Of a stretch of 5,730 bases of DNA, positions 5,615 through 5,730 are shown piece after piece; positions within the stretch are counted from its first letter, which is position 1; each line of letters begins with the position of its first letter. Below the pieces are notes generated by a model, which made no database searches, was not told where the DNA came from, and worked only from the letters and a program-made list of their open reading frames with translations. The translations under genes and the position numbers were made by a program. The DNA is from Auritidibacter sp. Marseille-P8566 (GTDB taxonomy: Bacteria; Bacteroidota; Bacteroidia; Flavobacteriales; Flavobacteriaceae), in NCBI GenBank assembly GCA_943325595.2, contig CALPQA020000147.1, forward strand, positions 1 to 5,730, in the 5' to 3' direction.

Positions 5615-5730
5615 ATGACAACAAAACAAATTGTACTTGCCGATAGGCCGAAAGGCTTGCCTGTGCTAGAAGATTTCAAGACCAAAGATATTGAGTTGGG
5701 AGAAATTAAAGATAATGAAGTAATGTTAAA
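5615..5730 (+). CDS. NADP-dependent oxidoreductase (CurA/YncB-like), 5' part
   Basis: Only the first 38 codons lie in the window; the gene continues past the right edge. The N-terminus reads KQIVLADRPKGLPVLEDF (residues 4-21) and ends in IKDNEVMLK. This matches the start of the zinc-free medium-chain reductases typified by CurA/YncB (V-L-A-S-R-P-x-G-x-P-x-x-x-x-F, then G-E/D-V-L-L-x), which reduce enone and related double bonds with NADPH. The ATG is 18 nt after the OsmC stop, so it is very likely the same transcript. The NADPH-binding domain is outside the window, so the family call rests on this short segment only. Confidence 0.75.
   Translation, partial: MTTKQIVLADRPKGLPVLEDFKTKDIELGEIKDNEVML

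Overview
The window looks like a piece of a low-GC Bacteroidota chromosome (Sphingobacteriia/Chitinophagia/Flavobacteriia type). This rests on the A/T-rich coding sequence, starts preceded by A-rich leaders rather than strong Shine-Dalgarno sites, and Bacteroidota-style versions of DUF2383/PA2169, DUF6496 and YahK-type alcohol dehydrogenase proteins. The genus cannot be fixed from the sequence. All convincing genes lie on the + strand.

Left part (1-1845), a decaying stress-gene neighbourhood. A SpoIIAA-like/STAS gene (121-489) is broken by a frameshift and two stop codons. An intact PA2169-family four-helix-bundle gene (544-1002) follows and ends at a clear hairpin terminator (1019-1054). An intact 52-codon DUF6496 gene (1073-1231) comes next. 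After it lie a pterin-4a-carbinolamine dehydratase pseudogene (1238-1476), a degraded reading frame I cannot name (about 1480-1679), and what looks like the detached twin-arginine (Tat) leader of the next gene (1728-1849). Three of these four remnants carry premature stops, and four of the inferred frame breaks look like one missing base in or next to an A or T run.

Right part (1846-5730), an intact, tightly spaced redox and detoxification gene run. The order is a zinc NADP(H)-type alcohol dehydrogenase, a 44-aa DNPCWEGY-type small protein, an NADPH-dependent FMN reductase, a succinate-semialdehyde-type aldehyde dehydrogenase, an OsmC-family peroxidase, and the start of a CurA/YncB-like NADP-dependent oxidoreductase that runs off the window. 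Gaps are 18-92 nt with no convincing terminator, so a single operon is likely. The set could handle reactive aldehydes, quinones or enones, and organic hydroperoxides: ADH reduces aldehydes, ALDH oxidises them, the FMN reductase and CurA-like enzyme reduce electrophiles, and OsmC removes peroxides. This joint role is inferred from family membership and proximity.

I see no CRISPR array, tRNA, rRNA, insertion sequence or clearly new system. The most unusual points are the apparent loss of a Tat leader from the alcohol dehydrogenase and the contrast between the eroding left third and the intact right two thirds.
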